Positions 13,886 through 17,218 of a stretch of 17,218 nt of DNA are shown here, one piece after another (the first letter of the stretch is position 1; each line of letters begins with the position of its first letter). The stretch spans positions 1-17,218 of the forward strand of contig MHDQ01000242.1 of assembly GCA_001803565.1 (NCBI GenBank), given 5' to 3'. The notes under the pieces are model-generated. The model made no database searches and was not told where the DNA came from. It was given only the letters and a program-made list of their open reading frames with translations. The DNA is from Nitrospinae bacterium RIFCSPLOWO2_12_FULL_45_22 (GTDB lineage Bacteria; 2-12-FULL-45-22). The position numbers and the translations under genes were made by a program.

Positions 13886-14000
13886 GAATAATAAGGATTT
13901 TGTGTGCCATCATTTTCAAGAAGCGGCCACCCAACCCCCGGACGGGAAACAAGTGGGACCGCCTGGTAACTATTCTTAATCGTAATAGGAGGGAAGAGCA

Positions 14001-14918
14001 ATGACAGACAGACTAAAAGACAAAGTAGCAGTTGTCACGGGAGCGGGCAATGGCATTGGGCGGGCCATCGCCCTGGCCATAGCGGCTGAGGGGGCAAAGG
14101 TGGTAGTCAACGATCTGGGCTGCTCCACGACGGGCGAGGGAGCATCGAGCGGGCCGGCTGACCAGGTAGCTGAGGAAATCCGTCGGGCCGGGGGGACGGC
14201 TGTAGCCAACTATGACAGCGTGGCCACCATGGCTGGTGGGCAGGCCATCGTCCAGACAGCCATCAACCAGTTCGGCCGTATTGATATCCTGGCCAATGTA
14301 GCCGGCAACGACCGTGGCCGGATGGTCTTCAACCTCACCGAGGAGGAGTGGGACATAGTGATCGCCGTTCACCTTAAGGGGACCTTCATTACCACCAAAT
14401 TTGCCTCCCAGCTTATGCGCCAGCAGAAGAGTGGCCGTATCATCAACTGCACCTCAGCAGCGGGTCTTATCGGAGAACCGGGCCACTCCAACTACTGCGC
14501 TGCCAAGGCAGGTATCGCTGGCTTCACGCGGGCCGTGGCACGGGAGCTGGGCCGATACGGGATTACAGTGAATGCCTTTATGCCCGGGGCGGCCACTCGC
14601 ATGGCAGGTCTAGTTACCGAGGAGATATGGAAAAAGCGGGTGGAGGAAGGGACAGCCCTGCCGGGTATTAGCTGGCCCCTACCACCTCCGGAGGACGTGG
14701 CCCCCGTGGTAGCTTACCTGGCCACCGACGAGGCCGCCCATATCAACGGCCAGATCATCGGGGTTATCGGCCCGCGGGTCTTCCTCTACAACCATCCGAC
14801 AGAAGTCAAGACGATCTATAAGAAGGAGGGACGGTGGACAGTGGAGGATCTGATCGAGCTGGTACCCCTAACGCTAGGCCAGGGTTTGGTCAACCCGGCC
14901 CCCCCGAAGACCCAGTAG
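14001..14918 (+). CDS. Short-chain dehydrogenase/reductase, probable hydroxyacyl-CoA dehydrogenase
   Basis: A 305-residue NAD(P)-dependent SDR. The Rossmann glycine motif is TGAGNGIG (13-20), followed by VVVNDLG (D38 favours NAD over NADP). The NNAG-equivalent is NVAG (99-102). The catalytic residues are S152 (CTSAAG), Y165 and K169 (YCAAK). The loop after VVVNDLG (STTGEGASSG) and the C-terminal extension past 250 resemble the dehydrogenase part of peroxisomal-type multifunctional enzymes, which oxidise 3-hydroxyacyl-CoA. With the two acyl-CoA dehydrogenases downstream this suggests beta-oxidation or cyclic-acid catabolism; the exact substrate is inference. AGGAGGG precedes the ATG. The gene is markedly GC-richer than its neighbours and prefers ATC over ATA, which points to separate acquisition. 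Confidence 0.88.
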   Translation: MTDRLKDKVAVVTGAGNGIGRAIALAIAAEGAKVVVNDLGCSTTGEGASSGPADQVAEEIRRAGGTAVANYDSVATMAGGQAIVQTAINQFGRIDILANVAGNDRGRMVFNLTEEEWDIVIAVHLKGTFITTKFASQLMRQQKSGRIINCTSAAGLIGEPGHSNYCAAKAGIAGFTRAVARELGRYGITVNAFMPGAATRMAGLVTEEIWKKRVEEGTALPGISWPLPPPEDVAPVVAYLATDEAAHINGQIIGVIGPRVFLYNHPTEVKTIYKKEGRWTVEDLIELVPLTLGQGLVNPAPPKTQ

Positions 14919-14992
14919 GCAGCCTATTATTTTCCAAGTTGGAGTTTCCCCAAAAATTTCTAAAACCAGGTATCATCCTTTTCAAAATTTCA

Positions 14993-15006
14993 CCGCATAG
15001 ATGCGG
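14993..15006. repeat. Small perfect hairpin CCGCAT-AG-ATGCGG
   Basis: Six-base exact arms (14993-14998 and 15001-15006) flank AG in the 199-base gap between the SDR and acyl-CoA dehydrogenase genes. With a two-base centre it is more plausible as a protein-binding palindrome than as an RNA hairpin. Its arms differ from the ACC...GGT sites upstream. Confidence 0.3.
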
Positions 15007-15117
15007 CCCAGGGCATCACTGGCAATTTCAATTCTGGCACGCCCCTCTCCCAGATTGTCCAGCATATCCAGCAACGGGTAGCAGAGAGTAGAAAGGAAAA
15101 AAGATAAGGAGGGCATT

Positions 15118-16266
15118 ATGCAGTTAGGAATGACAGATGAGCAGAAGCTGTTGCAGCAGACGGTTCGGCGGGCCGCGCAGGAGAAGATGGCCCCGCTGGT
15201 TGCCGAGATTGATCGGAAAGATCATGAATATTATGATACTATCCGCAATTTTGTCCAGGAACTGGGCTTACTGTCTCTGATTATCCCTAAGGAGTGTGGT
15301 GGCCCCGGTGGAAACCTCACTACCGCTTGCATTGTCGTGGAAGAATTAGGTAAAGTGATCCCGGCTGCCGCGGCTATTCTGGGCGGACATTACCTGGCGA
15401 TAGATTGTATAGAAGCCGGGGCTAAGGAGGATATACGGAGCCGGTATCTGACCCAGTTTGCTACGGGCAAGTATCTGGCTGCGATCTGCCTCACAGAGCC
15501 CGAAGCCGGTTCTGATGCTGCCGCTATAAAGACCAGGGCAGTGAGACAAGGGGACAATTATGTCTTAAATGGCCGCAAATGCTTCATTACCAGTGGTGGC
15601 ATGGCGGATATCCTGTCGGTATTTGCTGTTACCAACCCAGGTAAAGGGGCCAAAGGCGTCTCTCTCTTTATCGTTGAGAGGGATACTCCAGGTATCTCTA
15701 CCGGCAAGATCGAGGATAAGATGGGTATGCGGGGCACCCAGACCGCAGAAGTGATCTTTGAGGATGCCATTGTGCCAGCCCAAAACCTGGTCGGCGAAGA
15801 AAACAAAGGATTTGTTATGGCCCTGGATGGTTTTGATAAATCCCGGCCTCTGGTTGGGGCCTTGAGTGTGGGCTTAGCCCAGGCTGCGCTGGATCAGGCA
15901 GTAGAGTATGCCAAGGTACGGGTAACTTTTGGTAAACCCATTGCCCAGCACCAGGCGATCCGCTTCATGATCGCAGATATGGCTATGCAGGTTGAGGCAG
16001 CCCGCGCCCTGGTCTATAAGACCGCTGCTATGGCCGACTCAGGCCATAAAGCAGAGCTGAGAAAATTCGCCTCTATGTCCAAATGTTTTGGGTCAGATGT
16101 AGCCATGAGGGTCACCACCGATGTAGTACAGATATTTGGTGGTTATGGCTATATGCGGGATTATCCGGTAGAGCGGATGATGCGGGATGCCAAGCTCACC
16201 CAGATATTTGACGGCACCAACCAGATCCATCGGATGGTAATTGCCTCCAGCATCTTCCACGATTAG
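15118..16266 (+). CDS. Acyl-CoA dehydrogenase (MCAD-like) with Asp at the catalytic Glu position
   Basis: FAD flavoenzyme of 382 residues, normal for the family; it dehydrogenates an acyl-CoA and passes electrons to ETF. N-terminal helical domain about 1-120; middle beta domain with LTEPEAGSD (125-133) and the FAD-contacting FITSGG (156-161); C-terminal helical domain from about 235. FDKSRPLVGALSVGLAQAALD (from 239), FGKPIAQHQAI and QIFGGYGYMRDYPVERMMRDAK resemble MCAD and butyryl-CoA dehydrogenases. The usual catalytic motif IYEGT(N/S)QIQR reads IFDGTNQIHR, so D365 replaces the catalytic Glu. Asp is known as the base in cyclohexene-carboxyl-CoA-type dehydrogenases of anaerobic aromatic degraders, so a cyclic substrate is possible; this is inference. 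AAGGAGG supports the ATG. It is followed 43 bases later by a second acyl-CoA dehydrogenase. Confidence 0.93.
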   Translation: MQLGMTDEQKLLQQTVRRAAQEKMAPLVAEIDRKDHEYYDTIRNFVQELGLLSLIIPKECGGPGGNLTTACIVVEELGKVIPAAAAILGGHYLAIDCIEAGAKEDIRSRYLTQFATGKYLAAICLTEPEAGSDAAAIKTRAVRQGDNYVLNGRKCFITSGGMADILSVFAVTNPGKGAKGVSLFIVERDTPGISTGKIEDKMGMRGTQTAEVIFEDAIVPAQNLVGEENKGFVMALDGFDKSRPLVGALSVGLAQAALDQAVEYAKVRVTFGKPIAQHQAIRFMIADMAMQVEAARALVYKTAAMADSGHKAELRKFASMSKCFGSDVAMRVTTDVVQIFGGYGYMRDYPVERMMRDAKLTQIFDGTNQIHRMVIASSIFHD

Positions 16267-16276
16267 ATATGTAGTG

Positions 16277-16292
16277 GCAGAGCTTGCTCTGC
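16277..16292. repeat. Perfect hairpin GCAGAGC-TT-GCTCTGC
   Basis: Seven-base exact arms lie in the 43-base gap between the two acyl-CoA dehydrogenases. There is no T-run. It lies between the first gene's stop and the GGAGAGGGAG Shine-Dalgarno sequence of the second, so it could act in differential mRNA stability within an operon, or be a mobile palindromic unit. Confidence 0.55.
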
Positions 16293-16309
16293 AAATAGGA
16301 GAGGGAGCA

Positions 16310-17218
16310 ATGGACGAGTTATTCCTTACCCCAGAGCATTTACGTTTCAAGGAAGAAGTAAGGGCCTTTGCCCAAAAAGAGATTGCACCGAGGGCAGTTG
16401 AGTTGGACCGGGCTGGCCCCAAGAGCTTCCCCTATGAGCTTATGAGGCGCTTAGGTGAGAAAGGACTCCTGGGTATCACTTACCCGAAGGAGTATGGCGG
16501 GTTGGGGAGAGATTTTACCAGCTACGTAGTAGCCATGGAAGAGGTGACCCTGGCCTATGAGGCCTTAGGACCGAACTGCCAGGGCCACCTGGTAGGACTA
16601 CTGCCCATCTATTTGCGGGGTACCAAGGAACAAAAGGAAAAATATTTGCGCCCCGGGGTAAAAGGGGAAAAATTATCTGCCTTTGCCCTGGTAGAACCCC
16701 AGGCCGGTTCAGATGCTGCCTCTATCCAGAGCCATATAGTGAAAGCTGAAAGTACCTATATCCTCAATGGCAAGAAGGCCTTTATCTCCAATGCCGGCGC
16801 CGCGGAGATATATGTGGTCATTGCCCGTACCAAAGGCACCCAGCGACACCAGGGGGTACATGCCTTTATTGTCGAGAAAGGGACTCCGGGATTTACTATC
16901 GGCAATATTGATGAGTACCTTGGTATGTATGGCCATATCACCGGTGAATTGCTCTTTGAAGACTGTCGCATTCCCAGCGACAACCTCTTAGGAGATGAAG
17001 GAGATGGTTTTAAGATCGCTATGGAGACGCTGGATAGGGGCCGGGTAGGCGAGTGTGCCCAGGCCCTCTCGATTGCCCAGAATTCCTTGCAAGAGGCCAT
17101 AAGGTTTGCCAGGGAGCGGGAACAGTTCGGCAAGAAGATTGCCGAGTTCCAGGCTATCCAATTCATGCTGGCAGATATGGCCATGAATATTGATGCCGGC
17201 AGACTCCTGGTCTATAGG
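16310..17218 (+). CDS. Second acyl-CoA dehydrogenase, 3' end outside window
   Basis: The open frame of 303 codons from the ATG at 16310 to the last base has no stop, so the gene continues beyond the window. A GGAGAGGGAG Shine-Dalgarno sequence precedes the ATG. The protein begins MDELFLTPEHLRFKEEVRAF and has LVEPQAGSDAAS (middle-domain loop near residues 124-135), FISNAGAAE (FAD contact), LFEDCRIPSDNLLGDEGDGF, LDRGRVGECAQALSIAQ and QFGKKIAEFQAIQFMLADMA, all standard for FAD acyl-CoA dehydrogenases. The segment with the catalytic base near residue 360 lies outside, so Glu or Asp cannot be told. It is diverged from the upstream dehydrogenase, so the pair probably acts on two different substrates or successive steps. 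Its operon position with the SDR suggests the same pathway. Confidence 0.92.
   Translation, partial: MDELFLTPEHLRFKEEVRAFAQKEIAPRAVELDRAGPKSFPYELMRRLGEKGLLGITYPKEYGGLGRDFTSYVVAMEEVTLAYEALGPNCQGHLVGLLPIYLRGTKEQKEKYLRPGVKGEKLSAFALVEPQAGSDAASIQSHIVKAESTYILNGKKAFISNAGAAEIYVVIARTKGTQRHQGVHAFIVEKGTPGFTIGNIDEYLGMYGHITGELLFEDCRIPSDNLLGDEGDGFKIAMETLDRGRVGECAQALSIAQNSLQEAIRFAREREQFGKKIAEFQAIQFMLADMAMNIDAGRLLVYR

Larger units (their letters stand above)
13400..14000. other. 601-base divergent regulatory region
   Basis: No supported gene. From the left it holds: the radical SAM Shine-Dalgarno sequence and palindrome (13420-13435), a CATTCG-word repeat (13486-13533), a sigma70-like promoter facing right (13577-13606), three operator-like palindromes (13621, 13768, 13874), a GC-rich segment with an imperfect GCGGCC...GGACCGC pairing (about 13923-13961), and the AGGAGGG Shine-Dalgarno sequence of the SDR gene (about 13987-13993). 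A frame open from 13680 to 13886 lacks a start codon and is not called. Confidence 0.6.

Noticed and set aside
14834-15091. Plus-strand frame spanning the end of the SDR gene into the gap
   Set aside because: It overlaps SDR codons out of frame, has a Pro/Cys-rich composition and has no Shine-Dalgarno sequence. The in-frame tail noted separately is more protein-like.

Overview
The window is one stretch of a bacterial chromosome with no rRNA, tRNA, CRISPR array or recognisable transposase. Most genes have moderate GC and use many ATA, TTA and AGG codons. The gene set is soluble PAS/GAF sensor kinases, tandem radical SAM/SPASM enzymes, a short-form thioredoxin/DUF255 protein, a class I cytochrome c and beta-oxidation-type dehydrogenases. 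The intergenic DNA is unusually rich in word-like palindromes. Together this suggests an anaerobic or facultative Gram-negative lineage of the Desulfobacterota/Nitrospirota type. That placement is inference; no marker fixes the phylum.

Layout. Positions 1-1830: 3' part of a GAF-PAS-PAS histidine kinase. 1916-2668: rsmE. 2744-3988 (minus): PHP phosphoesterase with an unusual C-terminal extension. 4389-5501: second PAS histidine kinase. 5980-7136: three small genes, namely a NifU C-terminal-like Fe-S protein, an exported monohaem cytochrome c, and an 81-residue protein with three zinc-knuckle-like units. 7318-10926: DUF255/thioredoxin protein, overlapping DHH phosphoesterase (nrnA-like) and endonuclease IV (nfo). 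11104-13399 (minus): two paralogous radical SAM/SPASM genes. 14001-17218: a short-chain dehydrogenase and two acyl-CoA dehydrogenases, the second cut by the window end.

Functional grouping. The left and middle parts are housekeeping and sensing genes (rRNA methylation, nucleotide and oligonucleotide turnover, AP-site repair, Fe-S handling) with little sign of one pathway. The right end is more coherent. A probable acyl-CoA or cyclic-carboxylate degradation operon (SDR, ACAD, ACAD) lies divergent to the radical SAM pair. The roughly 600-base divergent region holds a good sigma70-like promoter with an operator-like palindrome just downstream, plus two more palindromes with similar ACC...GGT arms, as expected for TetR-type control. 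Another perfect palindrome sits at the proposed start of the radical SAM transcript.

The most striking non-coding signal is that nearly every gap is filled by long imperfect inverted repeats built from reiterated short words (CACAAAG, GTAAGGAGT, AGACACAGATGAACACGG, CGCAGAT, GGCACAAAG, CCTGCCTG). Several are nested inside one another. Some reach into coding sequence, forming part of the PHP protein's C-terminus and supplying the nrnA-like stop codon. The most specific protein-level observation is Asp in place of the usual catalytic Glu in the complete acyl-CoA dehydrogenase.
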